A stretch of 64,000 bases of DNA, from the NCBI GenBank assembly GCA_019637875.1, contig JAHBUW010000003.1:62001-126000 (forward strand). Direction: 5' to 3'. Below are positions 32,252 through 42,445 of the stretch, in pieces. Within the stretch, counting starts at the first letter, position 1, and each line of letters opens with the position of its first letter. Made by a program: the position numbers and the translations under genes. The stretch comes from Pseudobdellovibrionaceae bacterium (lineage in GTDB: Bacteria; Bdellovibrionota; Bdellovibrionia; Bdellovibrionales; Bdellovibrionaceae). The notes beneath the pieces are model-generated. The model saw only the letters and a list, made by a program, of their open reading frames with translations. It searched no databases and was not told the DNA's origin.

Positions 32252-33193
32252 ATGTTTGCGAAACTGATGATGGCGACGATGGTAACGGTGACGGGCGTGG
32301 CCGCGATGGCCCAAACGAAGGATGAGGGGCCGGCGGCGAAACTCATCAGCGAGCAGAAGATGCGCGTGCTCGTGCAGATCCGTCCCGAGGATTTCAAATG
32401 CAAAGAAGCGCATGACGCCGGCTTCGGCCGCTGGGTCCCCGCGCGGATCAGCTTCGGTCCGACCGATGGTGACACGGGCTGGTGGCGCAACAAGATCACC
32501 GACTACGACGAGCGCCTGACCCGCATTTCGGTCTTCGCGCGCGAGATCGAGGCGCCCGAAACCTGCGCGGACTACGCCGCGCGCCTCCCCCGCCGCAATG
32601 AGTACATGGAATTCACCCGCAAAGTTTGGGGCCAAGCCGGACCGCACTGGCGCGATCAAAACGCCCGCGGCGAAGTCGTCGAGGTCGTCACGATGAAATT
32701 AAGTTCGGGACTGGAGCTGCAAGGCCGCAACCTGTGGACGGATTGGATCATCCCGCTCGAGCAGTGGAATCCGAACGTGGATTTCGACAACGGATTGATC
32801 AACGAGTTCCAACGGCACGAGCAAAAACTGCGGGTCACCGGTCAAGGCGTCGGCGGCTTCAGCTGCCGCGCGGTCGCGGGCCACGCCGAGATGGTCTACA
32901 AACTTCACCGCGAAGACGACACCAACGTCCGCGAACTGCGCCGGATGCACCCGACCCTGCAGGACTGCTGGGATGCGGTCACGACGCTGACCCAGTCGCT
33001 CGAGGCGCAGGGCCGCACTTGGCTGAACCTCGAACACGACGTCAAACGCACGCTCTGGACAACGTTCCGTCAGCTGGTCTTCACCTGCGACACGATCCGC
33101 GCCGAACGTTTGGAGTTGGAACTCGAAGGTCTGAAATTCGCCGGCACCGCGTTCATCTCGCTGCGCGAGGGTTCGCATGAGTGCCGCCGTTAA
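32252..33193 (+). CDS. Secreted protein of unknown function
   Basis: Not recognised. The 313-residue protein has a signal peptide (AKLMMATMVTVTGVAAMAQ) and a mainly alpha/beta body. The five Cys (DFKCKEAHD, ETCADYAARL, GFSCRAVAGH, QDCWDAV, VFTCDTIRAE) plus a final Cys in SHECRR could form disulphides. GAAGGGGG precedes the ATG. The last 17 nt overlap the first possible start of a 56-residue protein. Its place between two S1-protease lipoproteins suggests a joint extracellular role, for example an inhibitor or substrate, but that is only positional. Confidence 0.72.
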   Translation: MFAKLMMATMVTVTGVAAMAQTKDEGPAAKLISEQKMRVLVQIRPEDFKCKEAHDAGFGRWVPARISFGPTDGDTGWWRNKITDYDERLTRISVFAREIEAPETCADYAARLPRRNEYMEFTRKVWGQAGPHWRDQNARGEVVEVVTMKLSSGLELQGRNLWTDWIIPLEQWNPNVDFDNGLINEFQRHEQKLRVTGQGVGGFSCRAVAGHAEMVYKLHREDDTNVRELRRMHPTLQDCWDAVTTLTQSLEAQGRTWLNLEHDVKRTLWTTFRQLVFTCDTIRAERLELELEGLKFAGTAFISLREGSHECRR

Positions 33194-33347
33194 GCCGGAG
33201 TCGGAAATGTCACTGAGTGAGATTTTGAATCAAAACGCGCCGGGAACACCGGCGCGCGATCTTTCCCCGGACGAGGTCTTCCCCGCCGACGAGGACGCCG
33301 AGAAAATCCGCGCCCTCATCCGCCAGATCCTGCCCGACGGGCTTTAG
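33177..33347 (+). CDS. Small acidic protein (56 residues)
   Basis: A short frame not seen by length-limited gene finders. MSAAVKPESEMSLSEILNQN is followed by a Pro/Asp/Glu-rich middle and a C-terminal amphipathic helix AEKIRALIRQILPDGL. Two starts are possible, both with good ribosome sites: 33177 (GAGGG, 6 nt) inside the end of the secreted-protein gene, and 33207 (GGAG, 6 nt), giving 46 residues. Overlap suggests translational coupling. It has no signal peptide or membrane segment. Function is unknown. Confidence 0.6.
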   Translation: MSAAVKPESEMSLSEILNQNAPGTPARDLSPDEVFPADEDAEKIRALIRQILPDGL

Positions 33348-33364
33348 CGCCCGACGACCGCTTT

Positions 33365-34312
33365 CTACCGACGGAAGGGATTCGGGGCCGAATAGGTCCC
33401 GCGTAGCTTCTCGTAAGTCTCCATCAACCACTCGCGATAGTACGAGACGCTCGTGTGGACGACGTAGCTTTTGCAGGTGGTGACGGTGGGATCCCAAACG
33501 AACGAGGCGACCCCGATCACCTTCGCGACGCCACCTTCGATGACGACCGCGGGACCGCCGCTGTCACCGCGACAGAGCGAGCCTTCGGATTTCTGATTGA
33601 AGATCAAACGGCGCGAAGCCGGATTGTTCATGATGCCCTGATTAGGCACGCGATTTTGCGGGCGCAGCTTCGCGATCCGCAAGTAAGGCTGATCGCCTTC
33701 GGCGTCTTCGTAGTCGGTCGTCCGACCGTAACCGGCGCCGAAGATTTCGCGATCGTCATCCAAGCTGGGCAGATCGTTCGCGACGTCCATCGCGCGGGTT
33801 TCCCAAGGCGCGTCCGACGACAACTTCACGAGCGCGAGGTCCACGCCCCCGCTGTTCGAGGTCGACCAGTCGGGGTGCAAAATGATCTTTTCGGCCTTAC
33901 GGATGTTCGTCTGATCTTTCTTCGAAAGCGCGCACAAGGGATCGTTCCCGAAAACGACCGCCAAACGTTCGGCACGCGTCGATTCGAGCCCCCCGTCCAC
34001 GCAGTGCGCGGCCGTCAGGACGATGTCGCGGCTGATCAGCGTGCCCGTGCACAGCGAAGCGCTGTCGGAGCCTTTCGACAATTGATGAACCAGGAAGACG
34101 AGGCTTTTGCTCAGTCGCCCTTGGCTCGTGAGCTTCTGTCCGTTGATGACGCCCGGACCGTCCCATTCACCCTCGGTGCATTGGTAAGGTTTCGGATTCG
34201 GTACTTTGTCGGTGTACGACGTTTCCGTCGACCCCAAGTTCACGTGGCAAGCCCCCAGAAAAAGTGGCAATCCCGCGGCAAGCCCCATCATCAACAACTG
34301 ACGTTTCCCCAA
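33365..34312 (-). CDS. Trypsin-like (S1) serine protease lipoprotein
   Basis: A 315-residue lipoprotein protease. The TTG at 34312 was chosen because GGAGG lies 6 nt upstream and it yields a compact lipoprotein signal (QLLMMGLAAGLPLFLGAC). The S1 domain has the full triad: His in DIVLTAAHCVDGG, Asp in GGVDLALVKLSSD, and Ser in SLCRGDSGGPAVVIEGG, plus the late VIGVASF strand. The region between Cys and the domain (HVNLGSTETSYTDKVPNPKP) is a flexible linker. It is related in plan to the protease at 31029-31994, but the sequences differ, so recent duplication is unlikely. Confidence 0.9.
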   Translation of the reverse strand: MGKRQLLMMGLAAGLPLFLGACHVNLGSTETSYTDKVPNPKPYQCTEGEWDGPGVINGQKLTSQGRLSKSLVFLVHQLSKGSDSASLCTGTLISRDIVLTAAHCVDGGLESTRAERLAVVFGNDPLCALSKKDQTNIRKAEKIILHPDWSTSNSGGVDLALVKLSSDAPWETRAMDVANDLPSLDDDREIFGAGYGRTTDYEDAEGDQPYLRIAKLRPQNRVPNQGIMNNPASRRLIFNQKSEGSLCRGDSGGPAVVIEGGVAKVIGVASFVWDPTVTTCKSYVVHTSVSYYREWLMETYEKLRGTYSAPNPFRR

Positions 34313-34438
34313 AAAAAACCTCCACACGACATCACTGAAGAAGGCGCAGAGTAAACGATGAAGGCCGTATTTCGACACTGTCAGTTTTCCGACGTGGCCA
34401 TCTTTTCAACCGAAGGAATTCGGGGGCTTAGATCGCCC

Positions 34439-35413
34439 TCAGGGCGTTAAACGGAGGCGGCCGATGCTTTCGCCCGACCAATTGGTCAAAGGTTCCGCCT
34501 GCCAGGCTTCCAGTTCCGAGCGGAGTGCGGAACTTTCGCTGAAACGACGGCCCATCTCCATGACCGCGAATTCACTCGCGCGGGAGTTGCCGTCCTCCAC
34601 TTTCAGATAGAAGGACACGCCGTTTTTCAGATTCAGACCGAGGTAATTGCCCTCGGCACCGGTTTTCACGAGCCACTCTCCGCGCGCGACTTGCATGAAG
34701 CGCGTGCAGAAGCCCTTCGGTCCGGCCACCATCTCGGGGTAAGCAAGTACGGCGTCCACGACCCGCTGGATACGCGCGTCGGTTTTCACCTGACCCGCGA
34801 ACGCGGTGGTCAGGCGCAACAGGTTTTCCACGGGGACGAGCGAAGTCGGAATGCCGCAGCCGTCGATCCCCCAAGGCAGGCGGTCCCAATCGATGCCGCT
34901 CATCTCGGAGTGCAGACGGCGCAGCTCGACTTGGAGCGGATGGGCGAAGTCGCCGTAGCCCTGGGCGCTCCAGCCGCGCTCGCGACAGACGTGCAAAAAG
35001 GCGGTGTGTTTCCCCGAGCAGTTGTTGTGCAGACGGCAGACCGGTTTATCTTCGAGGATCAAGCGGCGCTGTTCATCCGCATCCCGCGGCGTTTGCGGTC
35101 CGCAGATGAGATCGTCGTCGTGAAATTTCTCAGCCGCGTGCCAGTCGCGCAGAACGTCCAGATGCAGTCGCGCCGCCCAGTGCGAGCTGGAGGCCAGCGA
35201 AAGACGACGACGTTCGCGGTCATTCTGAGGCGCATGCACGTCCGCGAACAGCATCGCCTGCATGGGCTTGATGGCAGAGCGCGGGAACGTCGGACGCGAC
35301 AGATCGCCGTGCCGCCACAACGCTTGCCCCGAAGTATCGACGGCGATCAGGTGAACCTGATGACGGGACTCGACTTCTTCGCCGCGGAGGACTTCAACGC
35401 CCAGAGTTTTCAT
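34439..35413 (-). CDS. Asparaginase, AnsA/asparaginase II type
   Basis: A cytoplasmic 324-residue asparaginase of the rhizobial type-II (PF06089-like) family, unrelated to E. coli AnsB. Conserved blocks are RHGDLSRPTFPRSAIKPMQA with the Ser-x-x-Lys catalytic pair, LASSSHWA, LHNNCSGKHTAFLHVCRERG, WGIDGCGIPT, VAGPKGFCTRF and VKTGAEGNYLGL. It would release ammonia and aspartate from asparagine. Its ATG overlaps the TGA of the pilin-like gene by 4 nt (ATGA), so the two are probably translationally coupled despite unrelated functions. Confidence 0.9.
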   Translation of the reverse strand: MKTLGVEVLRGEEVESRHQVHLIAVDTSGQALWRHGDLSRPTFPRSAIKPMQAMLFADVHAPQNDRERRRLSLASSSHWAARLHLDVLRDWHAAEKFHDDDLICGPQTPRDADEQRRLILEDKPVCRLHNNCSGKHTAFLHVCRERGWSAQGYGDFAHPLQVELRRLHSEMSGIDWDRLPWGIDGCGIPTSLVPVENLLRLTTAFAGQVKTDARIQRVVDAVLAYPEMVAGPKGFCTRFMQVARGEWLVKTGAEGNYLGLNLKNGVSFYLKVEDGNSRASEFAVMEMGRRFSESSALRSELEAWQAEPLTNWSGESIGRLRLTP

Positions 35414-35661
35414 TTGGATTTGTTGGGATCGTCACGGCCGATCTCTTTGTTGATGTGATCCCAACGGTAAAGGAGCGCCCCGGGTGAATCCGGATTTCGC
35501 GAAACGAGCGATTTGATGATGATCGCGGCGATCCCCATCGAAACCGTCAACAGCAGAATGTATTCGAGAATCGCCTGACCTTTAGAGCGGCGCTTCGTGG
35601 TGAGCTTCGACGGGCAAAGGCCACTGGGCGAGGCAGTGGGCCGCGCCTTCAAGGACTTCAT
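35410..35661 (-). CDS. Small pilin-like protein (Flp/TadE-like N-terminus)
   Basis: An 83-residue protein with KGQAILEYILLLTVSMGIAAIIIKSLV, a single hydrophobic helix. The E-Y after a basic stretch resembles Flp/TadE pilins and is preceded by a Gly that could be a prepilin-peptidase site. The C-terminus is short and polar (GALLYRWDHINKEIGRDD). The start at ATG 35661 is tentative: the frame stays open upstream, and it overlaps the next gene by 80 nt in another frame. No tad/flp assembly genes are nearby. It is coupled to the asparaginase start. Confidence 0.6.
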   Translation of the reverse strand: MKSLKARPTASPSGLCPSKLTTKRRSKGQAILEYILLLTVSMGIAAIIIKSLVSRNPDSPGALLYRWDHINKEIGRDDPNKSK

Positions 35662-35992
35662 GGAGTTTTTCGTCTTCGAAGGGTCCATTAATAGCCAGCA
35701 GTGTATCCTCACCCCACTGTTCTTCAATCAGAAACTGACGCTTCCCTTCGAAGGACATTTGGAAGGCGTCGGCGCTGGGATACAGCATGATCAGCAGGTT
35801 GGTGCCGTGCGCGCGGTGGCAGTTCTTGGCCTTTTCCACCTCGGCCGGGAACTTCTGCTGCAGGCTGAAATAGACCTTCAGCGCGATGTTCTCGTGAACC
35901 TGCGCGAAATAGATCCGGAACGGCCCGTCGAAAATTGCCGAGTTAAAAGCCGGGTTGAAATACTTCGAAGTCATCAGTCCTGAGGACGTCAT
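35582..35992 (-). CDS. Conserved-looking cytoplasmic protein of unknown function
   Basis: This 136-residue protein starts at an ATG with GGAGGGG 5 nt upstream. It has an alpha/beta pattern without signal peptide or membrane segment: FRIYFAQVHENIALKVYFSL, NLLIMLYPSADAF and RQFLIEEQWGEDTLLAI. It is not assigned to a family. It ends within the pilin-like frame and probably shares a transcript with it and asparaginase. The overlap of 80 nt between different frames is unusual; either the pilin-like start is wrong or translation is coupled. Confidence 0.65.
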   Translation of the reverse strand: MTSSGLMTSKYFNPAFNSAIFDGPFRIYFAQVHENIALKVYFSLQQKFPAEVEKAKNCHRAHGTNLLIMLYPSADAFQMSFEGKRQFLIEEQWGEDTLLAINGPFEDEKLHEVLEGAAHCLAQWPLPVEAHHEAPL

Positions 35993-36243
35993 GAGTTCCC
36001 CTCCGCCACATCTTCCGTGATGTCTCGAGCCTAAAAAGCAAAATCGAAGTCGCGCAAATGGTATTTAAGATGATTTCAGAAAATTGACATTTTGGCATCG
36101 CAGAGCGTCGCAATTGAGAGGTGAGCTTCTTAACCTGATTCTGAAGTCCCCGAGATGACTCCTTAAATGGAAGTCAGACGAGACGTCGACTTTGGACAAC
36201 GGATCAGGCTCACTTGCCCAGCACTTAAGCCGGTCGCTTGGAA

Positions 36244-37464
36244 TCAAGAATCGATGCGACGCCCTTCACGGAACACCTGCGGCTCAAGTCGAGCCCCCGC
36301 CGCGTAGAAGTGATCTGTCGGGGCGGCCCCGGTCGCGAAGAAGTCGGCGTTTTTTCCCGGCTCCAAACTTCCCAAGGAGTCCGACAAACCGAGGGCCGCG
36401 GCGGCCCCGAAGGTGAAGGCGCTGAAAACCTCGGGCAAAGTCATCTTCATTTGCAGCCGGGCGAGCAGTCCCACTAACTGGAGATCGAGCGTGGGGCTGG
36501 TCCCGGGATTGTGATCGGTCGCGAGCGCCACACGCGCACCGCGATCAATCAGCGCGCGGGCCGGTGGATAGGCGCACTTCATATAGAGGTCCGCCGCCGG
36601 CAGAAGAACCGGGGTGATGTTCGTCCGCGCGATCTTCTCGATCAGCGCGTCGTCGATCTGAATCACGTGATCGATGGAAAGCGCGCCGAGCTCAAGCCCC
36701 AGCTCACTCCCACCCGACAGCGTGATTTGATCCGCGTGAATCGTGATCTGGAACCCGAGTTCGCGCGCCCGGGCCAAATACGCGCGGCTGTCCGCGGACT
36801 CGAAGAATCCTTTTTCGACGAAGATGTCCACCCGGTCCGCCAGCTTTTTCCGACGGATGACCGGCAAAACACTTTCGGCCAGGTACTTCAGATACTCCGG
36901 CGTCGTTTTGAATTCGGGAGGGCGCGCGTGCGCCCCCAGAAAGGTCGGAACGATGCGCGCGGGGCCGAGTTCGGCCGCGACCTTCAGGCACTTCACTTCA
37001 TCTTTCAGGTTGAGCGCATAGCCCGATTTCACTTCGATCGTCGTCACGCCCTGATTCACGAGCTCGCGCACACGCTTTTCGGCCTCGGCGCGCAGTTTCG
37101 CGGGCGACGCTTTGCGGGTCTTCGTCATCGTGGAGAGGATGCCTCCCCCCCGCGCCGCGATCTCCTGGTAGCTGACGCCCGAGTTGCGCCACTCGAATTC
37201 CTCGGCGCGGTCCCCGGCATAGATCAGATGCGTGTGCGGATCGAGGAACGCGGGATAGACGTTTTGACCTTTCAGATCGACGTCCCGATGTTTCCGGAAT
37301 TCGCGGGGCAAACGACGCTCCGGCCCGACCCAGCGCACCACTCCCTTGTCCACGACCATAGCGGCCCGAGGGATCGGCGTGAAATCGGCGTCCGTGACCC
37401 CGCGGCCGTCTTTGGCCGCGATGTCCTGAAACGTATAAAGCGTTTTGATGCCCCGGAAGATCAA
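36244..37464 (-). CDS. hutI: Imidazolonepropionase
   Basis: Third enzyme of histidine breakdown, hydrolysing 4-imidazolone-5-propionate to N-formimino-glutamate. The 406 residues form a metal-dependent amidohydrolase: [20 protein letters not shown] holds the first metal His pair, [16 protein letters not shown] the mid-barrel motif, [26 protein letters not shown] the later His residues, and [10 protein letters not shown] the catalytic Asp. The start is a TTG overlapping the gpmA stop (TTGA), with AAGGGA upstream. hutU lies 20 kb away at 57078-58730; hutH and hutG are not in the window. Confidence 0.95.
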   Translation of the reverse strand: MIFRGIKTLYTFQDIAAKDGRGVTDADFTPIPRAAMVVDKGVVRWVGPERRLPREFRKHRDVDLKGQNVYPAFLDPHTHLIYAGDRAEEFEWRNSGVSYQEIAARGGGILSTMTKTRKASPAKLRAEAEKRVRELVNQGVTTIEVKSGYALNLKDEVKCLKVAAELGPARIVPTFLGAHARPPEFKTTPEYLKYLAESVLPVIRRKKLADRVDIFVEKGFFESADSRAYLARARELGFQITIHADQITLSGGSELGLELGALSIDHVIQIDDALIEKIARTNITPVLLPAADLYMKCAYPPARALIDRGARVALATDHNPGTSPTLDLQLVGLLARLQMKMTLPEVFSAFTFGAAAALGLSDSLGSLEPGKNADFFATGAAPTDHFYAAGARLEPQVFREGRRIDS

Positions 37465-38210
37465 GCGTTCGCTTTCCCTTGGCTCGCGACTTTCTCCTGT
37501 GCGGCGGCGATGGCCGCGGCGTCGCCGAGGTAATATTTGCGGATGAAGTTGTTTTTTTCATCCAGCTCGTACACGAGCGGAACCCCCGTGGGGACGTTCA
37601 CTTCCATGATCTGCTCGGGCGTTAACTTCTCGATGTGCTGAATGAGCGCGCGGAGCGAGTTCCCGTGGGCCGCGACCAGAATTTTGCGACCGGTGTCGAG
37701 CTGCGGCAAAATCTCGTTCTGCCAGAGCGGAACGACGCGGGCGACGGTGTCTTTCAATGACTCCCCGGCCGGAAGCTGGCCTTTGCTGACGTTTTGGTAC
37801 TTCGGATCGAACTGGGGATGGCGGGGATCATCGGTCGAAAGGGCCGGCGGAGGCGTATCGTAGCTCCGACGCCAGATTTTGACCTGCTCTTCACCATGAC
37901 GGGCCGCGGTCTCGGATTTGTCGAGTCCGGTGAGCGCGCCGTAGTGACGTTCGTTCAGGCGCCACGACTTTTCGACGGGAATCCACAAAAGGTCCATTTC
38001 GTCCTGGATCAGCCAAAGGGTGGTGAGCGCACGCCGCAAAACTGAGCAGTACGCCATATCGAAGCGGAAGCCCTCTTTCTTCAGAAGCTTTCCCGCGTCT
38101 CGAGCTTCCGCTCGACCTTTTTCGGACAGATCCACGTCCTGCCAACCGGTGAAGCGGTTTTCTTTATTCCACGTACTCTCGCCGTGACGGACGAAGACGA
38201 TTTGGCGCAT
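37461..38210 (-). CDS. gpmA: 2,3-bisphosphoglycerate-dependent phosphoglycerate mutase
   Basis: Interconverts 3- and 2-phosphoglycerate in glycolysis. The 249-residue protein starts [20 protein letters not shown] with phospho-acceptor His9. [35 protein letters not shown] with the catalytic Glu, and [17 protein letters not shown] with the second His follow. The length matches the cofactor-dependent dPGM type. GGGAG lies 7 nt before the ATG. The hutI gene is coupled by overlap even though the pathways are unrelated. Confidence 0.97.
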   Translation of the reverse strand: MRQIVFVRHGESTWNKENRFTGWQDVDLSEKGRAEARDAGKLLKKEGFRFDMAYCSVLRRALTTLWLIQDEMDLLWIPVEKSWRLNERHYGALTGLDKSETAARHGEEQVKIWRRSYDTPPPALSTDDPRHPQFDPKYQNVSKGQLPAGESLKDTVARVVPLWQNEILPQLDTGRKILVAAHGNSLRALIQHIEKLTPEQIMEVNVPTGVPLVYELDEKNNFIRKYYLGDAAAIAAAQEKVASQGKANA

Positions 38211-38344
38211 GCGAACACTCCCTTTGTCGGTGCTCCGAAATGCTACCTTTTCTAGGAGCTTCGAGCTAGGATTGATGGGCAACTTTATAGAGTGAGAAGA
38301 CCCTCTTTCCAAGCTTCAATGCAAGCGTCAATGCGAGGCTCAAC

Positions 38345-41095
38345 ATGAATTCCCAAACCCCGAAAAATTCCCGCACGGCGGTCAACCGCGACAACGCTCC
38401 GTACATCGAGTCGCTGTACCGGCAGTTCCAAACCAATCCCGACTCGGTGTCGCCGGATTGGAAAGCCTTTTTTGAAGGCGTGGACTTCGCCACCGACCGC
38501 CCCATGGGACTTTCGGACAAAGAACTCGACGTCTACGGACTGATCAACGCGTACCGCAACTACGGGCACTTCGAGGCGAACACCGATCCGCTCGCGAACT
38601 CGTCGAGCCCCTCCGAGCAGCTTTCGCTCTCGCGGTTCAATCTGACCGAAGCGGACCTCGATGCGAAATTCCAAATCGGCGCGGTGATCGGCAAGCCCGA
38701 CGCCACCCTACGCGACATCATCGCGCACATGCGCGCCTGCTACTGCGGAACCTTGACCGTGCAGGTCGCGGAAGCCCTTCCCGAAGTGCGCAACTGGTTC
38801 ATCCGCGAGTTCGAGCAGAACCGCGAAGCCTTGAAGTTCACGCCCGAACAAAAAAAGGGAATCTTCCAGACGCTGAACAAAACGGATGTCTTAGAGAAAT
38901 TCATCCACGCCCGCTACGTCGGCGCGAAACGTTTCTCGGTGGAGGGCGCGGACGCCATGCTGCCCATGCTCGACACCATGGCGACCCACGCCACCGCTCG
39001 CGGCGTCGAGGAAATCCTGGTCGCAATGGCGCACCGTGGACGCGTGAACGTGCTCGCTAACTTCATGGGCAAAAAACCCGATTACATTTTCTCGGACTTC
39101 AACGGCACCACCGAGACTTCGATCCCGATCGAGGACTACGATGGCGACGTGAAGTACCACATGGGTTACCAGATCGAAAAACCCACGCCCAACGGTCCGA
39201 TTCAACTGGGCCTCGCTTACAATCCCTCACACTTGGAAGCCGCGAATCCCGTGATCTTGGGAATGGCGCGTGCGGCTCAACGTCGCCGTAAAGACACGAA
39301 AGAGCGCAAAAAGGTCGTCCCCGTGTTGATCCACGGTGATGCCGCATTCGCGGGCCAAGGTGTCGTCGCCGAGACCTTCCAGATGTCGCAAGTCAAAGGC
39401 TACACCGTCGGCGGAACCATCCACTTGGTGATCGATAACCAAGTCGGTTTCACGACGAGCCCCGAAAACGGTCGTTCGTCGCACTACTGCACGGACATCG
39501 CGAAGATTCTCGCGACTCCGGTCATGCACGTGAACGGTGACGACGTCGAAGCCGGTGTCCGCGCCATGGAACTGGCTTTGCGTTTCCGCCAAGAATGGGG
39601 CCGCGACATCGTCGTGAACCTGATCTGCTACCGCCGCTTCGGTCACAACGAAGGCGACGAACCCGCATTCACGCAACCGCAGATGTACGACATCATCCGC
39701 AAGCACCCGACTCCGCGCGAAGTCTACGCGAAGAAGATCATGCGTGAAAACGTGATCGACCAAGCCTTCGTGGACGGCCAATTCAACGAAGAGATGGATC
39801 GCCTGCAGAAGATCTACGAAAATACAAAACAGCAGCCCCCGAAAATCGAACCCTTCAAATTCGAAGGCTTCTGGAAAGGTCTGCGTAAGGCGAAGTCGGA
39901 CGACTTCGACAAACCGACCGACACGACCTTCCCCATCGAAAAGCTGAAGATGATCGGCAACGTGATCGGCTCCGTGCCCGCGAATTTCACGCCCCATCCG
40001 AAACTTCTGAAGCTGCTCGAGACCCGTAAAAAAATGGCGAACGGCGAAGACCCGCTCGACTGGGGTACGGCCGAGCTTCTGGCGTACGGCTCCCTTTTGA
40101 CCGAAGGCACCAGCGTGCGTCTGACCGGACAAGACTGCGTCCGCGGAACCTTCACTCACCGTCACGCGGCCCTTTACGACGTGAAGACCGGCGAACCCTA
40201 TGCGGCCCTCGATACCCTCGAAGGCGATAAGGTCGAGTTCTGCGTTTACGACTCGATTCTGTCGGAGTACGCGGTCCTCGGTTTCGAATACGGAAACGCG
40301 GTTTGCGATCCGACCTTCCTGACACTCTGGGAAGCGCAGTTCGGCGATTTCGCCAACGGCGCGCAGATCATCATCGATCAGTTCTTGGCTTCGGGTGAAT
40401 CGAAGTGGCAGCAGATGAACGGCCTCGTTCTGCTTTTGCCCCACGGTTACGAAGGTCAGGGCCCCGAGCACAGCTCGGCCCGCCTTGAGCGCTTCTTGCA
40501 GCTCTGCGGTCAGAACAATATGCAGGTCGCGAACTTGACGACGCCCGCGCAGATCTACCACGCGCTTCGCCGTCAGATCCGCCGTCAGTTCCGTAAGCCT
40601 TTGGTGATCATGTCGCCGAAATCCCTTCTGCGTCACCCGCGCGCGACTTCGACTTTGGAAGAACTCGCGAAGGGCACCTTCCAAGAAGTGATTCCGGAAT
40701 CGATCCTGAAAGATCCGAAGAAGGTCGAAACCGTCGCGCTCGTCAGCGGGAAGCTTTATTACGAACTTCTCGAAGAACGCGAAAAGCAAGGCAACGACCG
40801 GACGGCGATCGTGCGCGTGGAACAGCTCTACCCGACTCCTTCCAAACAGATCGCGGCGGCGCTGAAACAGTACCCGAATCTGAAGAACTTGGTGTGGGTC
40901 CAGGAAGAGCCGAAGAACATGGGCGCTTACCAGTACATCTACTTCCGTCTGTCCGAGCTGCTGATCCGCGAAGGCATGACGAAGTTGGCTCTGCACTATG
41001 TTGGCCGTGGCGAACGTTCGTCACCGGCGACCGGTTCGCAGTACCGCCACAAGATCGAACAAGCTGAAATTTTGAAGAACTGTTTTACCATCTAA
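38345..41095 (+). CDS. sucA: 2-oxoglutarate dehydrogenase E1 component
   Basis: The thiamine-diphosphate-dependent decarboxylase of the oxoglutarate dehydrogenase complex, 916 residues. The N-terminus [22 protein letters not shown] is the E1o-specific lead. [49 protein letters not shown], the [14 protein letters not shown] region and [11 protein letters not shown] with [13 protein letters not shown] form the cofactor site. The C-terminal transketolase-like half includes [21 protein letters not shown]. It is followed by sucB and lpdA in a compact operon giving the whole complex. GAGG precedes the ATG. Confidence 0.97.
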   Translation: MNSQTPKNSRTAVNRDNAPYIESLYRQFQTNPDSVSPDWKAFFEGVDFATDRPMGLSDKELDVYGLINAYRNYGHFEANTDPLANSSSPSEQLSLSRFNLTEADLDAKFQIGAVIGKPDATLRDIIAHMRACYCGTLTVQVAEALPEVRNWFIREFEQNREALKFTPEQKKGIFQTLNKTDVLEKFIHARYVGAKRFSVEGADAMLPMLDTMATHATARGVEEILVAMAHRGRVNVLANFMGKKPDYIFSDFNGTTETSIPIEDYDGDVKYHMGYQIEKPTPNGPIQLGLAYNPSHLEAANPVILGMARAAQRRRKDTKERKKVVPVLIHGDAAFAGQGVVAETFQMSQVKGYTVGGTIHLVIDNQVGFTTSPENGRSSHYCTDIAKILATPVMHVNGDDVEAGVRAMELALRFRQEWGRDIVVNLICYRRFGHNEGDEPAFTQPQMYDIIRKHPTPREVYAKKIMRENVIDQAFVDGQFNEEMDRLQKIYENTKQQPPKIEPFKFEGFWKGLRKAKSDDFDKPTDTTFPIEKLKMIGNVIGSVPANFTPHPKLLKLLETRKKMANGEDPLDWGTAELLAYGSLLTEGTSVRLTGQDCVRGTFTHRHAALYDVKTGEPYAALDTLEGDKVEFCVYDSILSEYAVLGFEYGNAVCDPTFLTLWEAQFGDFANGAQIIIDQFLASGESKWQQMNGLVLLLPHGYEGQGPEHSSARLERFLQLCGQNNMQVANLTTPAQIYHALRRQIRRQFRKPLVIMSPKSLLRHPRATSTLEELAKGTFQEVIPESILKDPKKVETVALVSGKLYYELLEEREKQGNDRTAIVRVEQLYPTPSKQIAAALKQYPNLKNLVWVQEEPKNMGAYQYIYFRLSELLIREGMTKLALHYVGRGERSSPATGSQYRHKIEQAEILKNCFTI

Positions 41096-41148
41096 GTCGG
41101 AAGGACGACTGCGGCCCCGCCGCATTCGTCCCCTCAAGGAGAATCATC

Positions 41149-42420
41149 ATGAAAGTCGACGTCAAAGTCCCCCAGGTGGGCGAATCGATCACCGAAGCAA
41201 CGGTCGGTCAGTGGATGAAAAAAAATGGCGAAGCGGTCAAGCGGAACGAAGTTCTGCTCCTGCTTGAAACCGACAAGGCTTCGGTGGAAGTCGTCGCCGA
41301 GAATGACGGTGTTCTGACCATCGCGGTGGAAGCCGGTAAAACCATTCCGATCGGCAGCGTGATCGGCTCCATCGACTCGGACGGAAAGGCGAGCGCGTCG
41401 GCCGCTCCCGCCGCGAAGGAAGCGGCTCCCCAGCCCGCGGCTGGCGCTTCGGCGAAATCCGAGCCGCAGCCGGCCGCACCCGTCGCTTCAGGGTCCGCGG
41501 TGATCCACCCCGATCTGAAAGGTCACCTGAGCCCCGCGGTTCAGAAGATCGTTTCTGAGCGCGGCCTGGACGCATCGTCGGTGACCGGCACGGGCCGTGA
41601 CGGCCGCCTGACGAAAGAAGATGTCATGAACGCTCCCGCTGGTGGCGGCGGCGCGGGCACGGAAACCGTGAAACCCGCAACGCAACAGGCTCCCGCGAAG
41701 GGCGGAACCACGTCGGCGAAAGGACCGCAGCAGCGCGTCCCCATGACGACCATCCGTAAACGCATCGCCGAGCGCCTCGTCCAGTCGCAGCAGTCGACGG
41801 CGACCCTCACGACCTTCAATGAAATCGATATGTCGAAGGTCATGGAGCTGCGGGCGAAGTACAAAGACAAATTCAAAGAGCAGTACGGACTGTCTTTGGG
41901 CTTCATGGGCTTCTTCGTGAAGGCCTCGGTCCAAGCGCTGAAGGCCGTTCCTGCCGTGAACGCATTCATCGAAGGCACGGACCTCGTTTACAACAACTAC
42001 GTGAACGTGGGCGTTGCGGTCGGAACGGAAAAGGGTTTGATCGTCCCCGTCGTGAAAAACGCGCAGGACATGTCGATCGCGCAGATCGAACAGGCGATCC
42101 GCGATTACGCATTGAAAGCGCGTGACGGCAAAATCTCGATCGACGATATGAGCGGCGGCACTTTCACCATCTCGAATGGCGGCGTGTACGGTTCGCTGAT
42201 GTCGACCCCGATCCTGAATCCCCCGCAATCGGGGATCTTGGGCATGCACAAGATCGAAGAGCGCGCGGTCGTCGTGAACGGCAAGATCGAAGTCCGCCCC
42301 ATGATGTACGTGGCGCTCTCCTACGATCACCGCGTGATCGACGGCAAAGAGGCCGTGACCTTCTTGGTGAAAATCAAAGAAGGCGTCGAGGACCCGGAAC
42401 GTCTGTTACTGGAAATCTAA
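41149..42420 (+). CDS. sucB: 2-oxoglutarate dehydrogenase E2 (dihydrolipoamide succinyltransferase)
   Basis: The core of the oxoglutarate dehydrogenase complex; it transfers succinyl from lipoamide to CoA. The 423 residues contain an N-terminal lipoyl domain with Lys43 in [14 protein letters not shown] and an Ala/Pro-rich linker (about 85-120). The peripheral-subunit-binding domain ([32 protein letters not shown]) and a second Ala/Gly linker follow. The catalytic domain ends [13 protein letters not shown] with the active-site His. AAGGAG lies 8 nt before the ATG. Confidence 0.97.
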   Translation: MKVDVKVPQVGESITEATVGQWMKKNGEAVKRNEVLLLLETDKASVEVVAENDGVLTIAVEAGKTIPIGSVIGSIDSDGKASASAAPAAKEAAPQPAAGASAKSEPQPAAPVASGSAVIHPDLKGHLSPAVQKIVSERGLDASSVTGTGRDGRLTKEDVMNAPAGGGGAGTETVKPATQQAPAKGGTTSAKGPQQRVPMTTIRKRIAERLVQSQQSTATLTTFNEIDMSKVMELRAKYKDKFKEQYGLSLGFMGFFVKASVQALKAVPAVNAFIEGTDLVYNNYVNVGVAVGTEKGLIVPVVKNAQDMSIAQIEQAIRDYALKARDGKISIDDMSGGTFTISNGGVYGSLMSTPILNPPQSGILGMHKIEERAVVVNGKIEVRPMMYVALSYDHRVIDGKEAVTFLVKIKEGVEDPERLLLEI

Positions 42421-42445
42421 TACGTCTAATTTGAAGGACTAGAAA

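Noticed and set aside
39227-40996. 589-residue frame antisense to sucA
   Set aside because: sucA is certain, and the antisense frame has no recognisable features.
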